Position numbers and translations under genes: made by a program. Positions 1 through 7,790 of a stretch of 64,000 nt of DNA are shown here, piece by piece (the first letter of the stretch is position 1; each line of letters opens with the position of its first letter). Below the pieces are notes generated by a model that saw only the letters and a list, made by a program, of their open reading frames with translations, did not search any database and had not been told where the DNA came from. The DNA lies in the NCBI RefSeq assembly GCF_900060185.1, contig NZ_FIZY01000016.1, forward strand, positions 33,992-97,991. Direction: 5' to 3'. This DNA is from Grimontia marina (GTDB lineage Bacteria; Pseudomonadota; Gammaproteobacteria; Enterobacterales; Vibrionaceae).

Positions 1-5
1 TGCAC

Positions 6-890
6 ATGAGCCAACAACATAATCCTATTCTTGGTGCCACTTGGATGCTGACCGCCGGGGTCTGCTTCGCAATGGTGAACAGCCTCGCGCAGTACGTAAG
101 CTTTAAAATGCAGCTGCCTTCTACCACGGTTGCGTTCATTCAATACTTCATTGCGTTGATTGCCATGCTTCCTTGGCTGAAAAGCATGGGGATCCGACAG
201 GCACTGAAAACCGAACATCTAGGCATGCACTGTCTGCGCGTCTTCTTCTCAGTGATTGGTATTCAACTTTGGCTTTGGGCATTAGCTTACCCGGTACCGA
301 TTTGGCAGGGCATCGCGCTGCTGATGACATCGCCGCTGTTTGCCACCATTGGTTCAGGCCTTTTCCTTGGCGAAAGAGTTGGTCCTGCACGTTGGTTTGC
401 AACCTTGAGCGGCTTTATTGGTGCCATGATTATTTTGGAACCTTGGTCAGATGATTTTAGCTGGGCAACCCTCCTACCTGTCGGTGCGGCGTTCTTCTGG
501 GCCACCTACTCGCTGATGGTTAAGAAGTTGTCGCACCATGATTCACCAACAACAATGGTCGTTTATCTTCTACTGCTGATTACTCCGTTTAACATTTTAT
601 TGGCTGCGCCAGAGTGGACGATGCCCAGCGGTCATAAAGTTTGGCTAATGTTGTTGGGAGCAGGCCTATTGACTGCATTGGCTCAGTGGGCGATTGCCAA
701 AGCCTATGCCGTAGCAGATGCCTCGTTCGTCCAGCCTTTCGACCACGCAAAGCTGCCTTTGAATGTCTTGTTCGGCTTCTTAGTATTTGGCTGGGTGCCA
801 CCAGGCCGATTGTGGCTGGGGGCGGCCATCATTATCGCAGCTGTATTCTTCATTACCCATTGGGAAACGCGAAAGCCCACGAGCAAGTAG
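6..890 (+). CDS. DMT-superfamily (EamA) permease
   Basis: This is a 294-residue inner-membrane protein with about ten hydrophobic segments and two EamA-type halves. The first half runs roughly from residues 8 to 140 and the second from 152 to 285, the size and layout normal for drug/metabolite transporters. A conserved-looking FLGERVG element closes the first half at about residues 121-127. The substrate cannot be told from sequence; relatives export or import metabolites and amino acids. The ATG is only five bases from the window edge, so its promoter and ribosome site are not visible. A rho-independent terminator follows directly, so it is not cotranscribed with purT. Confidence 0.85.
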   Translation: MSQQHNPILGATWMLTAGVCFAMVNSLAQYVSFKMQLPSTTVAFIQYFIALIAMLPWLKSMGIRQALKTEHLGMHCLRVFFSVIGIQLWLWALAYPVPIWQGIALLMTSPLFATIGSGLFLGERVGPARWFATLSGFIGAMIILEPWSDDFSWATLLPVGAAFFWATYSLMVKKLSHHDSPTTMVVYLLLLITPFNILLAAPEWTMPSGHKVWLMLLGAGLLTALAQWAIAKAYAVADASFVQPFDHAKLPLNVLFGFLVFGWVPPGRLWLGAAIIIAAVFFITHWETRKPTSK

Positions 891-902
891 CTCCCTAGTT
901 TT

Positions 903-928
903 AAGCCGTTTAATTTGAACGGCTTTTT
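903..928 (+). terminator. Rho-independent terminator after the DMT permease
   Basis: An AAGCCGTT/AACGGCTT stem around a short AT-rich loop is followed by a T-run, 13 bases after the permease stop codon. Confidence 0.8.
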
Positions 929-994
929 AGTCTCAACCTCTATCTTTACTCCAGCAGAATATCTGTTTTTCAGTTCCCTCATAATAGAAATAAA

Positions 995-1015
995 CGTTTG
1001 CGCAAACGATTGCCC
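995..1015 (+). promoter_or_regulatory. Candidate PurR operator upstream of purT
   Basis: Positions 995-1008 form a perfect 14-bp palindrome, CGTTTGCGCAAACG. The overlapping 16-mer at 1000-1015 matches 12 of 16 positions of the PurR consensus ACGCAAACGTTTGCGT. It lies 45-65 bases before the purT ATG and just after an ATAATA -10-like element at 981-986, a normal place for repression. PurR control of purine genes is established in enterobacteria; binding here is inferred. Confidence 0.55.
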
Positions 1016-1059
1016 AAGGTAGAATTACGGCTGGAAATTTGAGTGAATGGAAGAAAATC

Positions 1060-2235
1060 ATGATTGGTACTGCTACCCGTCCTGGCGCGATCCGCGTCCT
1101 GCTTTTAGGCTCTGGTGAACTTGGTAAAGAAGTGGCGATTGAATGCCAACGACTTGGTATCGAAATCATCGCCTGTGATCGTTATGCCGATGCGCCAGCA
1201 ATGCAAGTTGCCCATCGTAGTCACGTTGTTGACATGCTCGATGGTGACGCTCTTTCCGCCGTGATCGCCCAGGAACAGCCTGACTACGTTGTACCAGAAA
1301 TTGAAGCCATTGCTACAGATCGTCTGGTCGAACTGGAAAAATCTGGCCTCAACGTTGTGCCTACTGCTCGAGCTACACAGCTGACAATGAACCGAGAAGG
1401 CATCCGACGCCTAGCCGCAGAAGAACTGCAGATTCCTACTTCCCCGTACGCATTTGCTGACAATCAGGAAGCGTTTGAGCAAGCAATTAAACATGTGGGC
1501 TTTCCATGCGTTGTGAAGCCAGTGATGAGTTCATCCGGCAAAGGACAGAGCGTCGTCAAATCTGGTGGTGACATCCAGTATGCATGGGACTACGCACAAG
1601 AAGGTGGACGCGCCGGACGGGGTAAAGTTATTATCGAAGGCTTTGTAGAGTTTGACTACGAAATTACCCTGCTCACCGTTAGTGCGATCGACGGCATTCA
1701 TTTTTGTTCTCCCATCGGCCACCGTCAGGAAGACGGCGATTATCGTGAATCGTGGCAGCCCCAAGCGATGAGTGAGAAAGCGCTCAAAGCCGCTGAAGAA
1801 GTTGCGCGCAAAGTGGTAACCGCTCTGGGTGGCTATGGCTTGTTTGGTGTTGAGCTCTTTATCAAAGGCGATGAAGTCATGTTCAGCGAAGTGTCCCCTC
1901 GCCCACATGACACCGGTATGGTGACATTGATCTCTCAGGATCTTTCTGAATTCGCTCTTCATGTACGCGCTTTTCTAGGCTTGCCTATCAACACGATTCG
2001 CCAGTCTGGACCATCAGCTTCCGCCGTTATCCTTGCAGAAGGTACGTCGGAGAACATTAGCTTTCGGGGACTCACTGAGGCATTGCGTTATAGCGATACC
2101 CAAGTGCGCCTTTTCGGCAAACCTGATATCAATGGACGACGCCGTTTAGGCGTTGCTCTGGCAAAAGATGACAATACCGACTCAGCCGTCAGTAAAGCAG
2201 TCAATGTTGCTGCTGCTGTTCAAGTAGACTTGTAG
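1060..2235 (+). CDS. purT: Formate-dependent phosphoribosylglycinamide formyltransferase PurT
   Basis: PurT makes formyl-GAR from GAR, formate and ATP, the folate-independent third step of purine synthesis. The 391-residue product matches the family length (E. coli 392). An N-terminal nucleotide-fold contains [15 protein letters not shown] (about residues 15-29). The ATP-grasp region contains [13 protein letters not shown] and later GLFGVELF and [15 protein letters not shown], hallmarks of the PurK/PurT group. The ATG at 1060 was chosen because the product then begins MIGTATRP, like known PurT; an in-frame TTG at 1039 would add seven unlikely residues. The gene stands alone, between a candidate PurR operator and a terminator. 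Confidence 0.97.
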   Translation: MIGTATRPGAIRVLLLGSGELGKEVAIECQRLGIEIIACDRYADAPAMQVAHRSHVVDMLDGDALSAVIAQEQPDYVVPEIEAIATDRLVELEKSGLNVVPTARATQLTMNREGIRRLAAEELQIPTSPYAFADNQEAFEQAIKHVGFPCVVKPVMSSSGKGQSVVKSGGDIQYAWDYAQEGGRAGRGKVIIEGFVEFDYEITLLTVSAIDGIHFCSPIGHRQEDGDYRESWQPQAMSEKALKAAEEVARKVVTALGGYGLFGVELFIKGDEVMFSEVSPRPHDTGMVTLISQDLSEFALHVRAFLGLPINTIRQSGPSASAVILAEGTSENISFRGLTEALRYSDTQVRLFGKPDINGRRRLGVALAKDDNTDSAVSKAVNVAAAVQVDL

Positions 2236-2255
2236 ATCTGATTCTGAAATAAAAA

Positions 2256-2282
2256 ACGCCACCGATTTGGGTGGCGTGTTTA
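2256..2282. terminator. Bidirectional terminator between purT and tpm
   Basis: An ACGCCACC/GGTGGCGT stem has A-runs on the left and a short T-rich stretch on the right, between two convergent genes. It can serve both strands. Confidence 0.75.
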
Positions 2283-2297
2283 TCCATAAAGACAGAG

Positions 2298-2939
2298 CTA
2301 CTCTGATTCTATCAACCAAACCTCTTCGGCAAAGAAGTCGGCAGCCTTGCCTTTTGGTGGTCTATCACTGTCCTCATCCCTATTCAAATGCGTGATCTGG
2401 TAACCATCAAACAATCGACGGACTTCATCGTCATCCACACTGAAAGGAGGCCCATCCATTTGCTCCTGAGGATAATGAAGCGTCACCAGTAAGATTTTCC
2501 CACCCGGTTTTAGAAGCGATAACAGCCTTTCGACATATTTCTGACGCATAGAATCCGGCATCGCAATTAATGCAGCGCGATCATAAATCAGCGAATAGGT
2601 GTCCAACGGGACAGTGAAGTAATCGCCAGCATAGATAGAAAGCTCATCAAACTGATACAGTTTCATCGTTGGGCTCATTGAAGTCACAGTCGGCGTATAT
2701 AGATGCTCCGAGAAAAACGCACGGACGGCAATCTCACTCAGCTCCACCCCTACCACCTCATTGTGCTTGCTTGCCAACCAACTCAAGTCAATCGACTTCC
2801 CACACATAGGAATGAATACCGCATCCTCACGTTTTGGATTGAGCAAGGGCCAGTATTTCACCAGCAGCGGGTTGGTATCTGAAAGATGGAAACCGATGCG
2901 GTTTTCTGCCCAGCGTCTATGCCAGAATTCCTGATCCAT
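2298..2939 (-). CDS. tpm: Thiopurine S-methyltransferase family protein
   Basis: This is a SAM-dependent methyltransferase of the bacterial TPMT family. Members methylate thiopurines and, in some bacteria, take part in selenium or tellurium methylation and resistance. The product is 213 residues. It starts MDQEFWHRRWAENRIGFH, the typical TPMT opening, and contains the SAM-site element VFIPMCGKSIDLSWLA near residue 45 and the RAALIAMP element near residue 120. The start at 2939 is preferred over an upstream in-frame ATG at 2969 because it matches the family N terminus. It is a single gene convergent with purT; the true substrate is not shown by sequence. Confidence 0.9.
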   Translation of the reverse strand: MDQEFWHRRWAENRIGFHLSDTNPLLVKYWPLLNPKREDAVFIPMCGKSIDLSWLASKHNEVVGVELSEIAVRAFFSEHLYTPTVTSMSPTMKLYQFDELSIYAGDYFTVPLDTYSLIYDRAALIAMPDSMRQKYVERLLSLLKPGGKILLVTLHYPQEQMDGPPFSVDDDEVRRLFDGYQITHLNRDEDSDRPPKGKAADFFAEEVWLIESE

Positions 2940-3097
2940 AGTGTTGTTCTCGTTATCACTTTTCCACATTAGGGGGATATCTTAACAGTGTCATTCAGCC
3001 GGAAAAAACCATTTCTCCAAGGCGAAAAGGATCATATTCGTGATCAACTTCGCGATGTTTTCCACTTTTCTATTGTTTTTTGACCGATTTATAATTA

Positions 3098-3113
3098 CTG
3101 TACACACATACAG
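3098..3113 (+). promoter_or_regulatory. LexA (SOS) box of the sulA-like gene
   Basis: CTGT-N8-ACAG with an alternating purine/pyrimidine core, extended by flanking TA on both sides, matches the LexA consensus CTGTATATATATACAG very well. A TATAAT hexamer (3090-3095) abuts it, so bound LexA would cover the promoter. It sits about 28 bases before the start codon. Confidence 0.85.
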
Positions 3114-3140
3114 TATTGGATATTCGTACAGGAAATCATG

Positions 3141-3641
3141 ATGAAACAGTCGTTTGCGATCAACCAATCCGTTCACCATACACACATGACCCGTTCTGCC
3201 GTCCGTGAGCATTACGCCCGTCTTGCAGCTGGTGCGCGAATCTTTCACCAAGCGAATCGTTATCAAAATAATGATGCCATGGTTTCCAGCAATTTAGTCT
3301 CAGTGAATATCTACCAGAACAACATGAGTGAGCTGGCTTACCTATTGCGATTGGTAAAAAGTCTCGCAGAGAGCCATAAATGGATCACTCTGGTCGCGCC
3401 ACCATCCAATTTTTCTCTCTCGCTTTTTACAAAGGCTGGTATTCAACAATCACAAATCCGTATTGCTCGTCCAACAGCAACCCACGATGCTAAGGCGCTA
3501 ATGAATAAAGCTCTGGCATCTGACACATCAGCCGCTGTTATTGGCTTCGGTGAACTCAGTCAATTTGCAGAATCCGTGTCAGGGTCGGAAATCCACACAC
3601 CGGGTTTCGTCATTTCAGGTGTACCAGAGCAATTCCATTAA
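3141..3641 (+). CDS. sulA: SulA-like SOS cell-division inhibitor
   Basis: The 166-residue product resembles SulA, which binds FtsZ and blocks septation during DNA damage. The likeness is in the central and C-terminal part: a segment opening WITLVAPP (near residue 93), then a hydrophobic SLSLFTKAGI, then AAVIGFGEL (near residue 143) and a C-terminal GFVISG. This follows the WQLWLTP...VVIGW...GFIM pattern of enterobacterial SulA. The N-terminal 50 residues are basic and not recognisable. AGGAA at 3130-3134 fits the ATG at 3141 better than the ATG at 3138. Control by LexA is strongly suggested by the box just upstream. Unlike many gammaproteobacteria, lexA is not adjacent here. Confidence 0.8.
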   Translation: MKQSFAINQSVHHTHMTRSAVREHYARLAAGARIFHQANRYQNNDAMVSSNLVSVNIYQNNMSELAYLLRLVKSLAESHKWITLVAPPSNFSLSLFTKAGIQQSQIRIARPTATHDAKALMNKALASDTSAAVIGFGELSQFAESVSGSEIHTPGFVISGVPEQFH

Positions 3642-3673
3642 GCTCCACCTCAAAACAATATCGAACACTGCCT

Positions 3674-3719
3674 CGCGGCGCTTGGAGTCATCATCATTTC
3701 AAGTGCCGCGAAACCTTTT
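3674..3719 (+). terminator. Rho-independent terminator after the sulA-like gene
   Basis: CGCGGCGCTTG pairs with CAAGTGCCGCG (one mismatch) and is followed by a CTTTTT tract, 30 bases after the stop codon. Confidence 0.75.
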
Positions 3720-3726
3720 TAGAGCC

Positions 3727-3993
3727 AAAGGCCTTTTGACCTTTGATGATGATTTTTGTAGTAGTTTGTGGGGACTTTATGCAAGATAGACGCTTTGATG
3801 TGTAGCTTGTCTGCATGAGAAGCCGATAACGCAGTAGAAAGACCTCTCAAACGCTACCCAAAGGATTCTGCAAAAAGCGTCTTATGCTTTGTTTGGCTCT
3901 ATTTGCTCCTAATGCTAGACGGCACACACGTCATCTCGCCTAAAGCGCTTTTTGCTGGAACAAAATTGAACCTCAAAACGTCAATAGGCCCTG
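3727..3993 (-). repeat. Diverged third copy of the MITE-like element, inverted
   Basis: This non-coding stretch aligns along its whole length with the reverse complement of the two near-identical elements at 12184-12465 and 50865-51147. Shared blocks include GATGATTTTTG (3746 on), AGTTTGTGGGGA, GAGAAGCCGATAACGCAG, TTATGCTTTGTT and GGCGAGATGACG in its reverse sense. The ends are degenerate (AAAGGCC... and ...GGCCCTG) compared with the intact TAGGGGCTGTTGA ends, and there are several indels. It looks like an old, immobile copy in the opposite orientation. No reading frame of note lies inside. Confidence 0.75.
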
Positions 3994-4114
3994 TATAAAC
4001 ATCGCGGTTTCAATAGCATCACTAAGCCGTAATTTCCCAATTCTGAAAAAATTGTCACGCTAAGTCCTTATCTATACTCAGCCTTCACGCAGTTAGAACT
4101 TGGAAAGCTTGGTT

Positions 4115-5524
4115 TTGAGCAATAAATTGGATTTAAAAGCACTGACCGCACTGGTCATCGGCTCGATGATCGGCGCTGGAGTGTTCAGCCTTCCCCAGAA
4201 CATGGCTGCTGTTGCCAGCCCCGCAGCAGTATCCCTTGGCTGGTTGATTACCGGATTTGGCATGATATGTCTGGCTCTGACCTTTCAAGAACTCACTTTA
4301 AGCAAACCTGAAGTTCAAGGAGGAGTCTTTGGCTACGCGCAGGCTGGTTTTGGGGACTTATGCGGATTCTTCTCATCATGGGGATATTGGCTTAGTGCCG
4401 CTGTAGCGAACGTTTCTTATCTGGTGATTGTGTTCAGCACTCTCGGACTGTTCTTTGACACGCCAACCTTTAAACTATTTGGTGATGGCAACACACTCCT
4501 CTCTGTCGCATTGTCATCGATTCTGATTTGGCTGGTCCACACCTTGGTTTTACGTGGCGTCCAAACAGCCGCTATCGTTAACTACGTCACCACCATCGCC
4601 AAATTAATTCCGATTTTCGTCTTTATCATTGCTACGTTTATCGCCTTCAAGTGGAATACGTTCACGTTTGATTTTACAGGTGTGAGCATAGCGGATGAGC
4701 CAAGCCTGTTCGATCAAATAAAACAAACCATGCTGATCACTGTTTGGGTGTTTATTGGTGTGGAAGGTGCCGTTGTTGTCTCGAGCCGAGCAAAAAACAC
4801 AAAAGATGTTGGCCGTGCGACCATCCTTGGCTTGCTGATTTGCCTGTTCCTGTATGTCTCTGTCACCCTGCTCTCTATGGGCGTGATTTCCACTCCAGAA
4901 CTTGCCAAGTTACAAAACCCATCGGCAGCAAAGATCCTTGAAACACTGATTGGAGAAGTCGGCTCAGCTATCATAGGTATAGGACTGATAATTTCAGTCT
5001 CCGGCGCTTACTTAAGTTGGACCTTACTGGCAACAGAAACGCCTTACACTGCTGCAAAGATCGGCATGTTTCCCAAAGTCTTTGCGGAAACCAACCAAAA
5101 CGGCACATCAATCTATTCACTTTGGTTAACAAGTTGCGCCGTTCAGCTATGCCTAATTCTCATGTTTATTATCGGTGGCGGATATGATGACTTACTTACC
5201 ATCGCTTCTGAAATGATCCTCGTTCCCTACCTGCTTGTCGCGGCTTACCTGATGAAGCTGTCTTTCTCTGAGCTTGATACGTTCAAAGTTAAAACCATCT
5301 CATTTCTGGCTACCGTGTACGGCATCTGGCTCCTTTATGCGTCAGGTATTCACCATCTGTTGTTAGCAACGCTTCTCTACCTACCGGGGTTGGCTTTTTA
5401 TATTCATACAATGCGGGAATCTGGTAAACCAGGCTTTAACGGGAAAAACAAGATCCTGCTTGGTGCAATTGTACTTGCCAGTATCTATGGCATCTATTTG
5501 GTCGCTGAAGGAGTCAAACTTTAG
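4115..5524 (+). CDS. ArcD-type basic amino acid/polyamine antiporter
   Basis: This is a 469-residue integral membrane protein of the APC superfamily with about 12-13 predicted segments. The opening LKALTALVIGSMIGAGVFSL followed by PQNMA is typical of arginine:ornithine antiporters (ArcD) and related basic amino acid exchangers; GSMIGAG is the substrate-backbone binding loop of TM1. The start is not an ATG. TTG at 4115 is preferred because GGAAAG lies seven bases upstream; TTG at 4100 is the alternative and adds five residues. No arginine deiminase genes (arcABC) are nearby, so arginine/ornithine exchange is plausible but not proved. No strong terminator is visible after it. Confidence 0.8.
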   Translation: MSNKLDLKALTALVIGSMIGAGVFSLPQNMAAVASPAAVSLGWLITGFGMICLALTFQELTLSKPEVQGGVFGYAQAGFGDLCGFFSSWGYWLSAAVANVSYLVIVFSTLGLFFDTPTFKLFGDGNTLLSVALSSILIWLVHTLVLRGVQTAAIVNYVTTIAKLIPIFVFIIATFIAFKWNTFTFDFTGVSIADEPSLFDQIKQTMLITVWVFIGVEGAVVVSSRAKNTKDVGRATILGLLICLFLYVSVTLLSMGVISTPELAKLQNPSAAKILETLIGEVGSAIIGIGLIISVSGAYLSWTLLATETPYTAAKIGMFPKVFAETNQNGTSIYSLWLTSCAVQLCLILMFIIGGGYDDLLTIASEMILVPYLLVAAYLMKLSFSELDTFKVKTISFLATVYGIWLLYASGIHHLLLATLLYLPGLAFYIHTMRESGKPGFNGKNKILLGAIVLASIYGIYLVAEGVKL

Positions 5525-5555
5525 TTTGGTTCTGTTGCGAGCAATGCCACCAGGC

Positions 5556-5957
5556 TTATAGGTTGACTTGCAGAAAGTTCCGCTCACCTTCATGTTGGAT
5601 GATCATGGCACCGGTTTTCCGTCGAATTTTATCAAGCTGTACGTCATCCAGTGCATAAGGAAGCAACACATTCAGAGCTTCAATGTGCTGTTTTTTAGCT
5701 TCTTCCACTTGCGTGACAAGGTTAGACACATCGCTGTAGAGAGATGATAGTGAGTGTGACACTGAAAGCGTAAACGCTTCGCTTGGAAAAAAACCTTGGT
5801 AGCTTTCGGCATGACGTCGCCTGAACCGGCTGAGCTGTGAAGTTATTGCCTCCAAAAACGTCCAGTGTTGGCGGCTGGATTCACACAGAAACTGGGTGTA
5901 ATCGAAGCTCACGACGTGCGAATTGTGCTTTTCTGTACTGTCTAAATATCCCGTCAT
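5556..5957 (-). CDS. Hypothetical protein, helical, 133 residues
   Basis: I do not recognise this protein. It is soluble with no signal peptide, rich in helix-forming and aromatic residues in its first half, and carries a stretch compatible with a coiled coil (about residues 75-100, with VTQVEEAKKQH). The weakly phasin-like pattern, a short amphipathic-helix protein with a central FxRRRHAESYQGFF region, is only suggestive. It is convergent with the ArcD-like gene with 31 bases between them, and its start has only a weak upstream purine stretch (CGGGA). Confidence 0.55.
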   Translation of the reverse strand: MTGYLDSTEKHNSHVVSFDYTQFLCESSRQHWTFLEAITSQLSRFRRRHAESYQGFFPSEAFTLSVSHSLSSLYSDVSNLVTQVEEAKKQHIEALNVLLPYALDDVQLDKIRRKTGAMIIQHEGERNFLQVNL

Positions 5958-6260
5958 AGCAAATCCCGTTGCTTCTTATCATTATAGAGATATTCCAGGC
6001 GGCTTTCTCTGGTTCAACCCTTCGCTTTTTGGCTCCAGTATTGGCAAGCAAGGAATAAAGTGAATAGCCAGATGCGTTGCAGAAAGCCTGCTTGGTTAAT
6101 GTTTAATTTATCACCCACTATATGCGTTTTTCGCGGTTAATCTCGCAAATAAACAAGAACTTTGGGGTTGATCGGCGAATAGTTTTTCTTGCCCAGAAAA
6201 TCCACCAATCTTCTCTACAGCCCTTTAACACCATGTTAAAGGACGCCGAAAAAAGGCTAC

Positions 6261-6284
6261 AAAAAAACCAGCCCTTGGGCTGGT
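6261..6284 (-). terminator. Rho-independent terminator of the winged-helix gene
   Basis: Read on the minus strand, ACCAGCCC AA GGGCTGGT is followed by TTTTTTT, about 29 bases after the stop codon. Confidence 0.85.
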
Positions 6285-6312
6285 CCTTTAAACGTATTGT
6301 CTTTAGTCGTAA

Positions 6313-6690
6313 TTAAAGTGCTTTGTACAGAACTTTATTCCCAGATTGGATACGCTCTACAGCACCTTCTTCAGCCAGTTTCTTCAGCGCACCTGTCGCC
6401 CAAGAAGCCGCTTTAGATTCTTCCTGACCCGCAGCCAGACCGATACCTTTAGGATTGATACCTTCAGCGTTCTGACGGACGATATCCAGCACTTGCTGCT
6501 GTTTAGGGGTCAGTGAAACCTCTGCTACCACTTTTGCGGGTGCTTCAGGTTTTTGCTCAACTACCGGCTTTTCAGCTTTAAACGCTCTTACTGGCGCCTC
6601 TTTCTTCGCAACAACTGCTGATGCAGATTTTGCTGCTTTAATGTGTTTCTGAAGCTTAAGTTGAACTTTACGTTTGTGAGAGATCTTCAT
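6313..6690 (-). CDS. Small basic protein with Lys/Ala/Pro tail and winged-helix-like C terminus
   Basis: The 125-residue product has two parts. Residues 1-60 are strongly basic and low-complexity (many Lys, Ala, Val and Pro, such as KAAKSASAVVAKKEAP). Residues 60-125 look like a compact winged-helix fold (LTPKQQQVLDIVRQNAEG, then GALKKLAEEGAVERI and a final GNKVLYKAL hairpin) of the kind seen in MarR-like and DprA-C-terminal modules. The design resembles a histone-H1-like or nucleoid-associated protein. Function is inferred, not known. It has its own terminator and about 390 bases of upstream non-coding DNA. Confidence 0.75.
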   Translation of the reverse strand: MKISHKRKVQLKLQKHIKAAKSASAVVAKKEAPVRAFKAEKPVVEQKPEAPAKVVAEVSLTPKQQQVLDIVRQNAEGINPKGIGLAAGQEESKAASWATGALKKLAEEGAVERIQSGNKVLYKAL

Positions 6691-7082
6691 TAAATCGTCC
6701 TACTCCGACGTACTGCATTGAATATTACCGACAGTCTTCGAAAGCGAATACTCGTTCCAAAAGCCCGTTTGGGAAGGCAAAAGTGTTGTTTTACTTCCCT
6801 AAACTAGCCTTTTATAACCACTTCGGTATCAAGCAGAGTTAAAAACAAAGCGCGTTTTATATCAAAATTCACCCGCGTTTTGTAGCACTAACAACGATTG
6901 AGAACGAAAGTTGAGCCAAGTGTCGGAAACTACACTTTATTTTGTTTGGAATTCGACCGATAGTATTTATACCCAAACAAACTGAAGGTGCAGGATTCAG
7001 GTTGTTTGGGTTTGTCATGCAACGAAGCTTTGGTGATCGAACTAGGCTTTATTTTAGTAATGTATAAAAAGTATCAGACCAA
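6691..7082. other. Intergenic region between divergent genes
   Basis: This 392-base AT-rich stretch separates two divergent genes. Apart from the 34-base repeat at 6967-7000 and an imperfect inverted CCCAAACAAAC/GTTTGGG pair (6972-7011), I see no gene, RNA or clear operator. Confidence 0.5.
6967..7000 (+). repeat. 34-bp dispersed repeat, copy 1
   Basis: TTATACCCAAACAAACTGAA begins a 34-base segment that matches 63320-63353 at 29 of 34 positions. The two copies share the CTGAAGnTGCAGnATTCAG core. Similar segments are common in Vibrionaceae intergenic DNA. The flanks of the two copies do not match. Confidence 0.6.
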
Positions 7083-7772
7083 GTGAATAGACGATTGCTG
7101 ATTTACCCTCCCCACCAACAGGTAGGCAAATACTTCCGCATCGCTGTGTTAATACTGGCGATGGTGGTGGTGACCTCTATTTTGCTCAACCCTCAGGTAA
7201 AACCTGTACCCGCGTTCATAGGGTTATGCCTACTGGGTTCGTTAGGTGTTTACATTGGCTATATCATCGACCAACAATGTATTTCTTTCTCTCTTACTGA
7301 CATGCATATCCAGCACCACACACCCAAAGGTGGTTGGAGTCTAAAATGGCGTAACATCTATCAAATCGGCGTCCCTTCTGTTTCCCAGGAAGGCTGGCAT
7401 CAATCCCTTCCCTGGTTTGGTGTCAAACTGAAAGATTACGAACCTTTCCTTGAAGGCATCAGCTATCGCCTTGCTGGCCATATCATTATGGAACAACGTG
7501 GGTTGTTGCTCAGCGCTTACAGACGCGCAGAAGAGCCTGTGAGCAGCAAGCTGGAAGATATGATGTTCGACGATACGCCTTACATATCAAAAAGCGGCAG
7601 AGTCTATAAAGGGCTGGTTGCCATGCTGGCAAACAGGATGAAGTATACTCGGGAGTTACTTGGCTATGACGTGTTCGTCAGTGAAGACTTATTGGATAGG
7701 CCGCTAGAAGATTTTGTGGGATTAACAAGACAGTACTTGGCTTCTGCAGGCAGAACACCCGCAGAAAAATAA
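7083..7772 (+). CDS. DUF2982 family membrane protein
   Basis: The 229-residue protein has two transmembrane helices near the N terminus (about residues 18-37 and 43-63) and a C-terminal cytoplasmic domain. A WSLKWRNIYQIGVP segment and a later LAGHIIMEQRGLLLSAYRR segment place it in the DUF2982 family, found mainly in Vibrionaceae and Shewanella-type bacteria. Its function is unknown. The start is GTG at 7083 with no strong ribosome site. It is convergent with ycbL, 18 bases away, without a visible terminator. Confidence 0.75.
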   Translation: MNRRLLIYPPHQQVGKYFRIAVLILAMVVVTSILLNPQVKPVPAFIGLCLLGSLGVYIGYIIDQQCISFSLTDMHIQHHTPKGGWSLKWRNIYQIGVPSVSQEGWHQSLPWFGVKLKDYEPFLEGISYRLAGHIIMEQRGLLLSAYRRAEEPVSSKLEDMMFDDTPYISKSGRVYKGLVAMLANRMKYTRELLGYDVFVSEDLLDRPLEDFVGLTRQYLASAGRTPAEK

Positions 7773-7790
7773 GGTATTGTTACTCGGCCA

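Noticed and set aside
1531..1962. 143-codon minus-strand frame inside purT
   Set aside because: Fully within purT, whose protein is strongly conserved; no independent support.
3727..3993. CRISPR or tRNA-like structure
   Set aside because: The similarity to the two other MITE copies explains the stretch; there are no regular direct repeats or cloverleaf.
6122..6316. 64-codon plus-strand frame
   Set aside because: It overlaps the terminator and end of the winged-helix gene, has no ribosome site and no recognisable family.
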